A stretch of DNA of 64,000 nucleotides from Algibacter sp. L1A34 (GCF_009796805.1 NZ_CP047029.1:3672001-3736000), one strand, 5' to 3'; positions 8,718 through 17,711 are shown, numbered from the stretch's first letter. A program made the numbers and translations. Notes: generated by a model from the sequence alone, not told the origin.

Positions 8718-10127
8718 ATGACAATCTACACTCTTAAAAAATCAGCACTACTATTATGTAGTGTTTTTTTTGTTTTTGCATGTTTCGAAGATTCAGATGA
8801 TTCTTTATCTTATAAGAATACACCGTTAAGTGCAACGGATTTAAATAATCCAAATCCGTTCTCTGGTACCATGGCTCCCATAGAAACAATGCCTTACAGC
8901 GAAATTTCAAGTTTAAAATATTGTATTGAATTGGACCGATGGGATATTCAAAATAATAACTCAAATCCAGAAAAAACAACAGATAATTTACAACTAGCCA
9001 TAGATTGGGCAGTTTCCGAAGGTTATGGCCAAATTTGTCTACCAGAAGGTCATTATCTTATAGGTAAATATGGGAATGATATTTATCAAGCCGGTATTGT
9101 ATTGGATAGTAATATGGCTTTTTTGTTAGATGAAAATGCGATAATAGAAATGGCTCCAAATAATAAGTGGAACTATTGCGCTATTGCCGTTCGCGGAAAA
9201 TCTAATGTTGTTATTTCTGGAGGAACCATTCTTGGAGACCGTGAAAACCATGAATATACTGCTAGAGAAAGTGATGGAGCTATAGCTCATGATGAAGGAC
9301 ACTTAATTTGTATTGAAGGAGAAAGTGAATCTGTTACTGTAGAAAATGTAACTTTAGGAAAAGCAAACGGCGATGGTATTTTAATGGTTGGAAGTCCAAA
9401 AGATGATCCAGAACAAAAGCTAAAAGATATTACAGTTAGGCGTAATAATTTTTCGGATAATAGAAGGCAAGGTATTTCGTTAGTTGGTAGTTCAGATGTT
9501 TTAATTGAAGATAATGAAATTCATCACACAAATGGAACTTCTCCTCAGTTTGGTATAGACTTAGAAGGTGCCGGACGGTTAAATCAAAACATTACTATTA
9601 GACAGAATTATTTTCATAATAATAGAGGTGGAGATGTTGTAAATACTGATGGTGAAAATATTTTATTCGAAGATAATATTTTAACTCAAGGCGAAGATAG
9701 TCAGTATATAGACGGACCAATTGTGTATTGGAAAAATGCAGATTGGACAATAAGAAATAACAGTATAACCATGCGTACGGTTTCTGTTAATAATTGGAAT
9801 GGAATTATTATGTACTCTAATGATAATGATAAAACAAACCCTGCAACTACTTACATTTATGAAAACACATTAAATAATTGTGGTATGTATATGTACAAAG
9901 GTGGTGATTTAGAAATCACCAATAACGACATGATTAATGGGCATTTGGCTTTTAAAGAAATAACGAATTTAACACTTGAGGACAACCGTGTAGAACACGA
10001 GAGTAAATGTTGGGCTTATCGTTTTTTAGAAGTTAGTGGTTCTGCAACTGGAAATACATATAACGGTGAAGCTTTTGATATACCTTTACAAGCAAATATA
10101 CCTTGGGATGGCTGTTGGATAAACTAA
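8718..10127 (+). CDS. Lipoprotein with right-handed parallel beta-helix (pectate-lyase-like fold)
   Basis: A 469-residue protein. The N-terminus is a lipoprotein signal with the lipobox at VFAC (Cys22), followed by an acidic Asp-Ser stretch. From about residue 95 to 440 it shows repeated short beta-helix turns of the type NVTLGKANGDGI, VRRNNFSDNRRQGIS, VLIEDNEIHHTNG and ITIRQNYFHNN, as in the NosD/right-handed beta-helix families that bind or cleave polysaccharides. No catalytic residue set could be assigned, so it may be a lyase, a hydrolase or only a binding protein. It starts 52 nt after hisIE but shows no functional link to histidine. Confidence 0.8.
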   Translation: MTIYTLKKSALLLCSVFFVFACFEDSDDSLSYKNTPLSATDLNNPNPFSGTMAPIETMPYSEISSLKYCIELDRWDIQNNNSNPEKTTDNLQLAIDWAVSEGYGQICLPEGHYLIGKYGNDIYQAGIVLDSNMAFLLDENAIIEMAPNNKWNYCAIAVRGKSNVVISGGTILGDRENHEYTARESDGAIAHDEGHLICIEGESESVTVENVTLGKANGDGILMVGSPKDDPEQKLKDITVRRNNFSDNRRQGISLVGSSDVLIEDNEIHHTNGTSPQFGIDLEGAGRLNQNITIRQNYFHNNRGGDVVNTDGENILFEDNILTQGEDSQYIDGPIVYWKNADWTIRNNSITMRTVSVNNWNGIIMYSNDNDKTNPATTYIYENTLNNCGMYMYKGGDLEITNNDMINGHLAFKEITNLTLEDNRVEHESKCWAYRFLEVSGSATGNTYNGEAFDIPLQANIPWDGCWIN

Positions 10128-10217
10128 CCTTCTAAAAAATTAGTTTATAAAGTAGTCTAAGATATATTACTATAATTAGTAAAAAGAATGTATTTTTCAC
10201 CACTTTAAAAATAAGTA

Positions 10218-10997
10218 ATGAAAAAATATTTCTATCTCATAACCATTCAATATTTAGGCTATCGTTTTCATGGTTGGCAAAAACAACCAAATGTAAAAAC
10301 GTTGCATTTAATGGTGGATAGAACGTTTAATTTCATCTTAGAAGGTAAGCGTTTTAAAAGTTTAAGTTCGGGTAGAACAGATGCTATGGTATCTGCGGAA
10401 TGTGCGGCTATTGAACTTTTTTTATTTGAACCTATTGAAGATCAAGTGGCTTTTTTAGAGCTTTTTAATAGAAATTTACCACAAGATATTCGCGCTTTAG
10501 AAATTAAAGAGGTTGATGCAAAATTCAATATTATTCAAAATTCAAAAATTAAAGAATACTTATATTTATTCGCTCATGGAGAAAAGTGCCATCCTTTTTG
10601 TGCTAATATAATGACGACGGTTTTAGATGAATTAGATATTGATTTAATGAAAGAAGGAGCTAAACTTTTTGAAGGCGAGAATTACCTAAAGTCTTATTGT
10701 TACAAACCAACTGATAATGGAGTTTATACACGAGAGATTATAACTTGTGAATTAATTGAAAACACGGTTTATACCGCTAATTATTTTCCAGAAAAAACAT
10801 ATATTTTGCGTGTACAAGGTAAAGGATTTATGCGAAATCAAATTCGTTTAATGATGGGGACACTCTTCGATTTGGGTAAGGGGAAATTATCGCTTCAAGA
10901 TATTCGTGATAGTTTGAAACCAGATAACAATATTGCGATAAATTACGTTGCTCCAGCTTCAGGTTTAATTTTGAAAAGTATTGATTTCATTGACTAA
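10218..10997 (+). CDS. TruA-like tRNA pseudouridine synthase, divergent
   Basis: The 259-residue protein has the TruA fold landmarks: YLGYRFHGWQKQPNVKT near the N-terminus, the catalytic-Asp motif SGRTDA (Asp55), and the C-terminal block FMRNQIRLMMGTLFDLGKGK. TruA isomerises uridines 38-40 in the tRNA anticodon arm. In typical TruA the Asp motif continues GVHA; here it reads MVSA, and the region after residue 105 is only loosely similar. It may be a second, specialised TruA paralogue as found in other Bacteroidota, so I leave the symbol empty. Confidence 0.8.
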   Translation: MKKYFYLITIQYLGYRFHGWQKQPNVKTLHLMVDRTFNFILEGKRFKSLSSGRTDAMVSAECAAIELFLFEPIEDQVAFLELFNRNLPQDIRALEIKEVDAKFNIIQNSKIKEYLYLFAHGEKCHPFCANIMTTVLDELDIDLMKEGAKLFEGENYLKSYCYKPTDNGVYTREIITCELIENTVYTANYFPEKTYILRVQGKGFMRNQIRLMMGTLFDLGKGKLSLQDIRDSLKPDNNIAINYVAPASGLILKSIDFID

Positions 10998-11031
10998 ACC
11001 TTAGTCTTTTATTCTTAATTATTTTAACTTT

Positions 11032-11072
11032 TTAAGTTTTATTTAACTTAATTTATGTTAAATAAAACTTAA
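11032..11072. repeat. Perfect 16-bp inverted repeat downstream of the TruA-like gene
   Basis: TTAAGTTTTATTTAAC (11032-11047) and its exact complement at 11057-11072 flank a 9-nt spacer. The arms contain only two G/C pairs each, so this is a weak intrinsic terminator by energy. It sits between the end of the TruA-like gene and the dps promoter region and could be either a terminator or a protein-binding site for dps control. Confidence 0.7.
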
Positions 11073-11095
11073 GACCGTTAAAGCCTGTTAAAGGG

Positions 11096-11125
11096 TTTGG
11101 GAACGCTTATATAGCTCTTATATTG
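11096..11125 (+). promoter_or_regulatory. Possible dps promoter
   Basis: TTTG at 11096-11099 and TATATTG at 11119-11125 are separated by 19 nt and lie 24 nt upstream of the dps start codon. The downstream element lacks one T of the TAnnTTTG consensus. Confidence 0.3.
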
Positions 11126-11148
11126 AATGGAAACACAAACAATATATT

Positions 11149-11655
11149 ATGAGCTATTTAAAAATGAACGATGAAGAATTATTACCTGTGGTGATGGAAT
11201 TGAATATTTTATTAGCCGATTACCACGTTTATTACCAAAAATTACGCAGCAACCATTGGAATGTTGTCGGCAAAAACTTTTTTGATTTGCATGAAAAGTT
11301 TGAACAAATGTATAATGATGCACTTATAAAGATAGATGAAATTGCCGAACGCATCTTAACGTTACGCTATCATCCAATGAGTCAGTTGGAGGATTATCTT
11401 AAATCGTCTTCTATAAAACAAAATGTAACTCTTAAGTCTGATGAAGCTATGGTTGAAGAGATTTTAAGCGATCATAAATTGCTACTAGAGCAGATGGGGA
11501 AAGTTATGGAGAAGTCTAATAATGCTTCCGATGAAGGAACTTCCGATTTAATCGGAGCTTATATTCGTGAACTGGAGAAAACAAGTTGGATGCTAGAAGC
11601 ATGGACTAAAGAGTCTTCTAAAATCATTAAGGAAGAAGTTGTTGAAGTTCGTTAG
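11149..11655 (+). CDS. dps: Dps-family ferritin-like DNA-protection protein
   Basis: A 168-residue four-helix protein that would store iron and protect DNA during starvation and oxidative stress as a dodecamer. The family signature is clear: YHVYYQKLRSNHWNVVGKNF (with the ferroxidase His) followed by FFDLHEKFEQMYNDALIKID and EIAERILTL, which carry the remaining His/Asp/Glu ligands at the subunit interface. It is followed 52 nt later by a MscS channel gene, so a stress-related unit is plausible. Confidence 0.93.
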   Translation: MSYLKMNDEELLPVVMELNILLADYHVYYQKLRSNHWNVVGKNFFDLHEKFEQMYNDALIKIDEIAERILTLRYHPMSQLEDYLKSSSIKQNVTLKSDEAMVEEILSDHKLLLEQMGKVMEKSNNASDEGTSDLIGAYIRELEKTSWMLEAWTKESSKIIKEEVVEVR

Positions 11656-11707
11656 GTTATTTAATTATTATTAAAAAATAATTAATAATCATAAAAACTT
11701 AACAATT

Positions 11708-12616
11708 ATGGAAACTACATTTAATGAGGCGTTTAGTAACCTTATTGCAAAATTAGAAGGTTGGTTTACAACTATAATAGAATATTTACCAAATTTAACA
11801 TTAGCAATATTAGTATCAATTGCAGCTTATTTTGCTGCAAAATATGTAAATAGATTAACCTATAAAATGGTCTCTAAGCGTATACAACAAGATTCTGTTG
11901 CACACATGATTTCAAGAATAGCAGCGGTAATGCTAGTCATTATTGGTTTATACATTTCTCTTGGTATATTAAATTTAAGTAAAACATTAACCTCTTTATT
12001 AGCTACAGCAGGTGTTGCCGGTTTAGCTATTGGTTTAGCATTACAAAACACCTTAAGTAATACAGTTGCTGGTGTGTCGCTTTCTTTTAGAGAAAAAATA
12101 CAGATAGGAAATTGGGTAGAGACTAATGGATACTCTGGAGAAGTTATGGATATCAATTTAAAAGAGTTTGTTATAAAAGAAGCTGATAATAATATCGTGA
12201 TTCTACCAAACAAATTGATTCTAGAAAATGCTTTGAAAAACTATTCTTTAACCACAAGAATGCGTGTGGCTTTAAAGTGTGGTGTTGGGTATGAATCCGA
12301 TTTAGCAAAAGTAAAATCCTTAACAAAAGAAACAATTGCAGCTAATTTTGATCAAGTTAAAAGTGCTGATGATGTCGAGTTTTATTACACTGAATTTGGT
12401 GGTAGCTCGATTGACTATTTATGCCGATTTTGGATTGACTCAGAAAGCATGCTCGACAAATTAAATGCTAAAACAGAAGCTATTATAGCGATTAAAAATG
12501 CATATGATAAAGCAGGAATCAATATTCCTTTCCCAATTCGAACACTTCAATTCGATAATAAATTATCTGTAGACACGTCCAAAACATCACAAAAAAACGA
12601 ATTCTCTAAGAACTAG
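11708..12616 (+). CDS. Small-conductance mechanosensitive channel (MscS family)
   Basis: The 302-residue protein has three predicted membrane segments (about residues 25-45, 65-88 and 93-115). The third is the pore helix with the Ala/Gly pattern TAGVAGLAIGLALQNTLSN. The cytoplasmic beta domain follows (REKIQIGNWVETNGYSGEV, IVILPNKLILENALKNYS) and the C-terminal alpha/beta domain ends near INIPFPIRTL. It releases solutes on hypo-osmotic shock at the inner membrane. The length is close to E. coli MscS (286 residues). It lies between dps and a small secreted protein. Confidence 0.93.
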   Translation: METTFNEAFSNLIAKLEGWFTTIIEYLPNLTLAILVSIAAYFAAKYVNRLTYKMVSKRIQQDSVAHMISRIAAVMLVIIGLYISLGILNLSKTLTSLLATAGVAGLAIGLALQNTLSNTVAGVSLSFREKIQIGNWVETNGYSGEVMDINLKEFVIKEADNNIVILPNKLILENALKNYSLTTRMRVALKCGVGYESDLAKVKSLTKETIAANFDQVKSADDVEFYYTEFGGSSIDYLCRFWIDSESMLDKLNAKTEAIIAIKNAYDKAGINIPFPIRTLQFDNKLSVDTSKTSQKNEFSKN

Positions 12617-12669
12617 AGTAGATTTATCATTATCGATAAATTATTTATTTAAATTTAAAAATAAAAACA

Positions 12670-13224
12670 ATGAAAAATTATATATACATAGTTGTATTAC
12701 TTATTTGTGGTACCGCTATGGCGCAAGAAAAACCTAAAGACATAAAAGAAGAAACCATTGAGAAAACGGTTAAATATAACAATGGAGAAGAAGTAACCGA
12801 AAGTAAATTAAAAGTTATTTCACGAGAAACATCTAGCATCGAGTTATCTATGGATGATATGGAAAAAGTGAATCAGGAACGGATTGCTTCAACTAAAAAA
12901 GTGGAAACTATGGTAATGGTAGATGATGATTTGGATCCCGATTATGATTTATTATCAAAAGAAACTCATTTTGTAAGCGATGATAAAAATTTTAAATTTT
13001 CGCCTAACGATGGTGGTTTTAATATTGTTTTCGATAATAATGATAATGAGTTTGTTGTTGTTGGAAAGGCCTGGAGTACAAAAAATCCTGGCAGTTATAT
13101 TGTAAAAGGAGAAACATATAATGGTATTGGTTATTTAACCGAAAAAGGCGAATTTGTTGTAGAATATTATAACTCCGATTCGGAAAGTATAGAAACCATT
13201 TCATACAAACCAATAAAACTATAA
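12670..13224 (+). CDS. Secreted or periplasmic protein of unknown function
   Basis: I do not recognise a named family. The 184 residues begin with a signal peptide (MKNYIYIVVLLICGTAMAQ, cleavage likely after AMA). The mature part is acidic, with an N-terminal Lys/Glu-rich stretch (about 20-75) and a beta-rich C-terminal half with FNIVFDNNDNEFVVVGKAW and YNGIGYLTEKGEFVVEYY. It follows the MscS gene by 53 nt and ends at an intrinsic terminator, so it may be the last gene of a dps-mscS unit. Confidence 0.75.
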   Translation: MKNYIYIVVLLICGTAMAQEKPKDIKEETIEKTVKYNNGEEVTESKLKVISRETSSIELSMDDMEKVNQERIASTKKVETMVMVDDDLDPDYDLLSKETHFVSDDKNFKFSPNDGGFNIVFDNNDNEFVVVGKAWSTKNPGSYIVKGETYNGIGYLTEKGEFVVEYYNSDSESIETISYKPIKL

Positions 13225-13252
13225 TAGATAGTCGTGTTAAGTTCTTAATAAA

Positions 13253-13277
13253 AGTTCCGATTCGTTCGGGACTTTTT
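13253..13277 (+). terminator. Intrinsic terminator after the secreted-protein gene
   Basis: AGTTCCGA (13253-13260) pairs with TCGGGACT (13266-13273), with one G-U pair, across a 5-nt loop and is followed by TTTTT. It closes the transcript of the preceding gene before the DUF2461 gene. Confidence 0.8.
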
Positions 13278-13313
13278 GTATTTTAGATGTTCAATAAAAG
13301 GAAAGTAATATAT

Positions 13314-13997
13314 ATGAGTGTTTCTGTGCCGAAATCGGCTTTTACATATTTAAAAAAGTTAGAAAAAAATAATGATCGCGAATGGTTTGGCGATAATAAA
13401 GCGGAGTTTCAATCCATTCAAAAAGAAATAAAAGTATTTTATAATGCGCTTCTAGAAGCTTTAAACAAACATGATGAAATTGATAAACTTAAAATTTTTA
13501 GAATTTACAGAGATGTAAGATTTTCTAAAAATAAATTACCATATAAAACACATTTTAGCGGTTCTTTCCAAAGAGTGAAACCTAGGTTACGTGGTGGTTA
13601 CCATGTACAAATTAAACCAAATAATGAAAGTTTTATTGCTACAGGTTTTTGGGATCCTGCTCCCGCCGATTTAATGCGTATTAGAAAAGAGTTTGAAATG
13701 GACGACTCGGAAATTCGTGAGATTATTAGTGAAAAGTTGTTTAAAAAAACTTGGGGTGGTTTTGTTGGAGATGAAGTAAAAACAGCGCCACGCGGATTTA
13801 ATAAAGAGGATAAAGCCATCGATTTAATTAAAAAGAAACAATACATTTTTATTAAGAAATATACCGATGCTGAAGTTTTAGATGTTAATTTTATAAATGA
13901 GGTAAGTGCTGCATTTAAAGTGATTCGACCTTATTTTGATTATATGAGTGATGTGTTAACCACTGATTTAAATGGGGTATCTTTAATAGATAATTAA
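13314..13997 (+). CDS. DUF2461 family protein
   Basis: The family signature is visible from the start: FTYLKKLEKNNDREWFGDNK, then KIFRIYRDVRFSKNKLPYKTH and GGYHVQIKPNNESFIATGFW, as in the TIGR02453/DUF2461 family of conserved bacterial proteins of unknown function. I prefer ATG 13314 (MSVSVPKSAFTYL, 227 residues) because an upstream in-frame ATG at 13287 lies only about 10 nt after the T run of the terminator; that longer version cannot be excluded. It stands alone between a terminator and the GH8 gene. Confidence 0.88.
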   Translation: MSVSVPKSAFTYLKKLEKNNDREWFGDNKAEFQSIQKEIKVFYNALLEALNKHDEIDKLKIFRIYRDVRFSKNKLPYKTHFSGSFQRVKPRLRGGYHVQIKPNNESFIATGFWDPAPADLMRIRKEFEMDDSEIREIISEKLFKKTWGGFVGDEVKTAPRGFNKEDKAIDLIKKKQYIFIKKYTDAEVLDVNFINEVSAAFKVIRPYFDYMSDVLTTDLNGVSLIDN

Positions 13998-14097
13998 TTC
14001 TTCAACTAAAAAGATGCGTTAATTATTCATTTTATAGTGATACGGGAAATCCTTTATATTGTTTGTAGCGTATATACAAATTTAATGCCCCAAACAT

Positions 14098-15492
14098 ATG
14101 AAAAATAATTACCTCGTACTTTTCTGCTTCACATTTGTAGTTTCATTAAGTTCTAATTCGCAAATATCACAGATTAGTTTTTTGAATGCAAATTATAGTT
14201 ATGGAATCCAGCCTGAAAATATTCAATCTACTGATATATACAATGTATATGTTGCATGGAGAAATGCTTTTGCAGAACCATGTACTAATGGGAGGTATCG
14301 AATAAAATTTGATACACCATCAGAAACAGTGTCTGAAGGTATTGGTTATGGAATGTTACTTTCTGCTTATGCTAATGATAGAGAATTATTTGACGGATTA
14401 TGGCTGTATTATAAAGATTTTTCTAATAGTAATGGAGTCATGAATTGGAAAATCAATGAATGTACTTCTGTTATTGAATCAAATGGTGCTTCCGATGCAG
14501 AGTTAGATGCAGCTTATGCTTTAATTGTTGCAGATAAACATTGGGGAAGCTCAGGAACTATTAATTATAAAGATGATGCCTTAACTTTAATTAGTGCTAT
14601 AAAAACACATGAGGTAGAAAGTGGAACTTACGTTTTAAAACCTGGTGATGCTTGGGGAGGAACTAGTAATACCAATATATCTTATTTATCTCCAGGTTAT
14701 TTTAGGGTTTTTGGAATTTATTCTAATGATACCGTGTTTTGGAATGCTGTAACCGATAAAAGTTACGACATTTTGAATGCAAATTTATCTATAAATAACG
14801 CATCATATAATTTAGTGTCCGATTGGTGCAAAGCAGATGGTACATATTCAAACGAAGTATCATGGGCTGATTACGAAGGTAAAACATATGCTTACAATGC
14901 CGCAAGAACACCTTGGAGAATAGCTTTAGATTATATTTGGTTTGGAGATTTACAAGCCATTAATTACACTAATTTGTGTAATGGTTTTGTAAATGCTCAA
15001 GGCGGTTTTAATCAAATATTTCCTGGTTATTCTCAAGCAGGAGTCGCTATGAATACCGAGTATAGAGATCCAACTTTTACAGGAGCTTATGCCTCTGCGG
15101 CAATGTCTTCAACAAGTCAAAATTTTGTAGATAGCGGTTATTCCGAATTAAAAACTCAAACTACAGACGCTTATTTTGGTTCAACTTTAAGAGCTATATA
15201 TATGTTTGCATTATCTGGAAACATGTATAATGCTTTATCGGAAACTGTTTTGAGTAATATATCTGAGACACAAAAAACATTTAAATTATATCCAAACCCA
15301 GTTTTAGATAATTTAAATATTTTATTTAAAACATCTAAGCTTAGAACCATTAATGTATATACAATTAATGGTGAACTTTTACTTTCTAATGAAGTAAATA
15401 CTTTACAAGTAAAAATAGATTTAAGTCAATTTAATTCAGGTTTGTATTTTTTAAATATTGATAGAGAAAACTTTAAGATTATTAAATCTTAA
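14098..15492 (+). CDS. Glycoside hydrolase family 8 enzyme with T9SS sorting domain
   Basis: A 464-residue secreted enzyme, likely acting on beta-1,4-linked glucan, xylan or chitosan. It has a signal peptide (1 to about 22). The GH8 (alpha/alpha)6 barrel follows, with the general acid Glu80 in SEGIGYGMLLSAYAND and the conserved acidic pair in SDAELDAAYALIVADKHWG (Asp133, Asp137). The last 75 residues (from about 390) form a type IX secretion C-terminal domain, LYPNPVLDNLNI through SGLYFLNI, directing it to the cell surface or medium. Substrate cannot be told from sequence. Confidence 0.92.
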   Translation: MKNNYLVLFCFTFVVSLSSNSQISQISFLNANYSYGIQPENIQSTDIYNVYVAWRNAFAEPCTNGRYRIKFDTPSETVSEGIGYGMLLSAYANDRELFDGLWLYYKDFSNSNGVMNWKINECTSVIESNGASDAELDAAYALIVADKHWGSSGTINYKDDALTLISAIKTHEVESGTYVLKPGDAWGGTSNTNISYLSPGYFRVFGIYSNDTVFWNAVTDKSYDILNANLSINNASYNLVSDWCKADGTYSNEVSWADYEGKTYAYNAARTPWRIALDYIWFGDLQAINYTNLCNGFVNAQGGFNQIFPGYSQAGVAMNTEYRDPTFTGAYASAAMSSTSQNFVDSGYSELKTQTTDAYFGSTLRAIYMFALSGNMYNALSETVLSNISETQKTFKLYPNPVLDNLNILFKTSKLRTINVYTINGELLLSNEVNTLQVKIDLSQFNSGLYFLNIDRENFKIIKS

Positions 15493-15530
15493 TTGAAATT
15501 TTACTATCAAAAACATATCAAATAAAAAAA

Positions 15531-15576
15531 GCGTGTATTTAAATCAATTCTTTTTTTTTTGAATAAAAATACTACG
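15531..15576. terminator. Possible imperfect hairpin between convergent genes
   Basis: GCGTGTATTT (15531-15540) can pair imperfectly with AAATACTACGC (about 15567-15577) across a T-rich loop. It lies between the GH8 gene and the convergent 15602-16018 gene and may terminate one or both. The stem has mismatches. Confidence 0.35.
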
Positions 15577-15601
15577 CCTAAATTTATGCTTTTATTTGGT
15601 G

Positions 15602-16018
15602 CTAAACTGCTTTAAGTAATTCTGGTTTTTCAAAAAGTTGAATATTACTTAATAATCTTTCTTTCACAATATTCATCATGCGTTTATTTAAAGCCGACGA
15701 GTTTTCAGTATAAATTAAATATTCTTCAACTGTAAAAACGCCAATAATCATCCCTTTTAAAGAATTCCGAAATTTCATATTTTTTTGGATAGCATTTTCC
15801 ATATAATCCATACGTTTTTCCAACGATAAACCGTAAAAAATCGATTTATGCTTTACTATATAATTCCTGAAAGCGGCAATCAATAAATCGTTTTGCATTT
15901 TAATGCATGGGCGAAGCACTAAGTTTTGGAAACGCTCGTCTGCAGACATGGCATCGTTTATAGTTGCTGTTAAAATCTCTGGACGAATGTTCTTTAAATT
16001 AAAGTCTCTTGAATTCAT
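15602..16018 (-). CDS. Conserved flavobacterial protein of unknown function
   Basis: A 138-residue, mostly alpha-helical cytoplasmic protein (no signal peptide or membrane segment) beginning MNSRDFNLKNIRPEILTA. Features are a helix with NLVLRPCIKMQNDLLIAAF, a basic region HKSIFYGLSLEKRMDYME, and SSALNKRMMNIVKERL near the C-terminus. Similar proteins occur across Flavobacteriia and are sometimes labelled glyoxalase without any visible glyoxalase metal site; I see none here. It is transcribed alone on the minus strand. Confidence 0.75.
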   Translation of the reverse strand: MNSRDFNLKNIRPEILTATINDAMSADERFQNLVLRPCIKMQNDLLIAAFRNYIVKHKSIFYGLSLEKRMDYMENAIQKNMKFRNSLKGMIIGVFTVEEYLIYTENSSALNKRMMNIVKERLLSNIQLFEKPELLKAV

Positions 16019-16170
16019 AGTTTTGATTTTTATTCAATTTAAAGATTATTAAGGTCGATATAGGATTTGTGATTTTTAATTATCCACGAGGTTATTAACA
16101 TTTATAATTTTTTATCTTTATAGCAGATTAATTTTCTTTTATTTTTACATCGAAAAACAAAATAAAGCAC

Positions 16171-17058
16171 ATGAACTTTGGTAGCGTTACAAACCCCGGA
16201 AATATTGAGTTTACACTACCTAAAGATCATATAGATACCAAGTATATTTTAGATAAAGTAAAAGATGATCAAGTGCCTGAAATTTATGTAGGTTGTGCAA
16301 AATGGAATAGGGCAGACCTAAAAGGTTTTTATCCTCGTGGAACAAAAGATGAACTTAATTATTATGCTTCTCAATTTAATTCTATTGAATTAAATGCTAC
16401 GTTTTATAATCTTTTCTCGCCAGAGCAGTTTGCAAATTGGTTCGATAAAACGCCTCCAGATTTTAAGTTTTTCCCGAAGTTGCATAAAGAAATAAGTCAT
16501 AAAAAAGTTTTAAATGATACTCAAAATAATGTTGAGAATTATCTATATAATATATCCCAATTAAAAGAAAAACTAGGCACCACCTTTTTGCAAATGCATA
16601 GTAGTTTTAGTCCTAAAGATTTTGATAACGTTATTGCTTTCGCGGAAAATTGGCCGAAGAATGTTCCGTTAGCTATGGAGTTCAGGCATACCGATTGGTA
16701 TAATGATAAAACTGTTGCTGAAGATTTATATCAACTTTTAGAAGAGAATAATATTTCGAACGTGATTACAGATACTGCAGGTCGACGTGATTTATTACAC
16801 ATGCGCTTAACGAATGCAACCGCTTTTGTACGTTATGTAGGAGCTAATCACTTCTCTGATTATTCACGATTAGACGAGTGGGTAGAACGGCTAAAACTAT
16901 GGAAAACACAAGGTATTAAAGAAATTGATTTTTTTATTCATCAAAACATTGAAAAAGAATCGACTTTGCTTTCTGCATATTTTATAAAAAAGATAAATGA
17001 GGAATTGGGATATACACTAACCATTCCAAATGATGATGGACAGCAACTTCTCTTTTAA
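16171..17058 (+). CDS. DUF72 family protein (YecE-like TIM barrel)
   Basis: The 295-residue protein shows the DUF72 pattern: IYVGCAKWNRADLKGFYPRG, then YASQFNSIELNATFYNL, FKFFPKLHKEISHKK, FLQMHSSFSPKDFDNV, PLAMEFRHTDWY and the late FFIHQNIEKESTLLS. DUF72 proteins are TIM barrels of unknown biochemical role. The fit in length and motif order is good. It has its own upstream region and is followed by the thioesterase gene. Confidence 0.88.
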   Translation: MNFGSVTNPGNIEFTLPKDHIDTKYILDKVKDDQVPEIYVGCAKWNRADLKGFYPRGTKDELNYYASQFNSIELNATFYNLFSPEQFANWFDKTPPDFKFFPKLHKEISHKKVLNDTQNNVENYLYNISQLKEKLGTTFLQMHSSFSPKDFDNVIAFAENWPKNVPLAMEFRHTDWYNDKTVAEDLYQLLEENNISNVITDTAGRRDLLHMRLTNATAFVRYVGANHFSDYSRLDEWVERLKLWKTQGIKEIDFFIHQNIEKESTLLSAYFIKKINEELGYTLTIPNDDGQQLLF

Positions 17059-17151
17059 GTTAAATATTAAAATCAAATACAAGAATAAATAAAAGTAATT
17101 ACAAACAATATTCAAGTTATAATTGTTATGTTACTTTTATGCTATAAATCG

Positions 17152-17174
17152 AATAATAATAATAATAATAATAA
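17152..17174 (+). repeat. AAT trinucleotide microsatellite in front of the thioesterase gene
   Basis: About 7.7 copies of AAT run directly upstream of the probable thioesterase start at 17182. Read in frame they would encode seven Asn residues, which is unlikely to be part of the enzyme. Confidence 0.85.
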
Positions 17175-17181
17175 AGTTTTA

Positions 17182-17589
17182 ATGAAAGACGACAAAAACA
17201 GAAATATGAAATTTCATAGTAGAAAATGGGTAAAACCCGAAGATTTAAATGCGAACGGTACCTTGTTTGGAGGGCGCTTATTAGAGTGGATTGATGAAGA
17301 GGCTGCTATTTATGCCATCATACAATTAGAAAACCAAAAAGTGGTCACTAAATTTATGAGTGAAATCGATTTTAAATCGTCTGCAAAACAAGGTGATATT
17401 GTTGAAATTGGTATCAATGTTGTCAAGTTTGGTCGGGCTTCACTGATACTAAGTTCGGAAGTTAGAAATAAAATGACACATGAAACCATTATTACTATTT
17501 CCAACATTGTTATGGTAAATATTGGCCCGAACGGAAAGCCAATGCCACATGGGAAAACAGAAATCGAATATGTGGTTGATAGGTTGTAA
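17182..17589 (+). CDS. Acyl-CoA thioesterase, hotdog fold
   Basis: A short hotdog-fold thioesterase (135 residues from ATG 17182, or 127 from ATG 17206). The motif NANGTLFGGRLLEWIDEEAAIYA contains the conserved Asn and the active-site Asp/Glu region of the acyl-CoA thioesterase family (YciA/BFIT type), followed by FKSSAKQGDIVEIGINVVKFGRASL. It hydrolyses acyl-CoA esters in the cytoplasm. A longer reading from 17128 includes a poly-Asn run translated from a microsatellite and is less credible. It is followed by about 200 bp before the leucine operon. Confidence 0.88.
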   Translation: MKDDKNRNMKFHSRKWVKPEDLNANGTLFGGRLLEWIDEEAAIYAIIQLENQKVVTKFMSEIDFKSSAKQGDIVEIGINVVKFGRASLILSSEVRNKMTHETIITISNIVMVNIGPNGKPMPHGKTEIEYVVDRL

Positions 17590-17711
17590 AAAGAGGCCTT
17601 AAATTTCTTTTAAAAATTATAATCAATTTTAAGTATTTGTTGCATTAAATTCAATTAATAACACTCACGTTGGTAATTTTATAAAAATATACTAACAAAG
17701 GGGTTTAAAGT

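Noticed and set aside
15602-16018. Glyoxalase annotation for the 138-residue protein
   Set aside because: No vicinal-oxygen-chelate beta-alpha-beta-beta-beta pattern or metal ligands can be seen; the product is mainly alpha-helical.
17128-17181. Longer thioesterase start with poly-Asn stretch
   Set aside because: The extension translates an AAT microsatellite and adds a hydrophobic tail not seen in this family.
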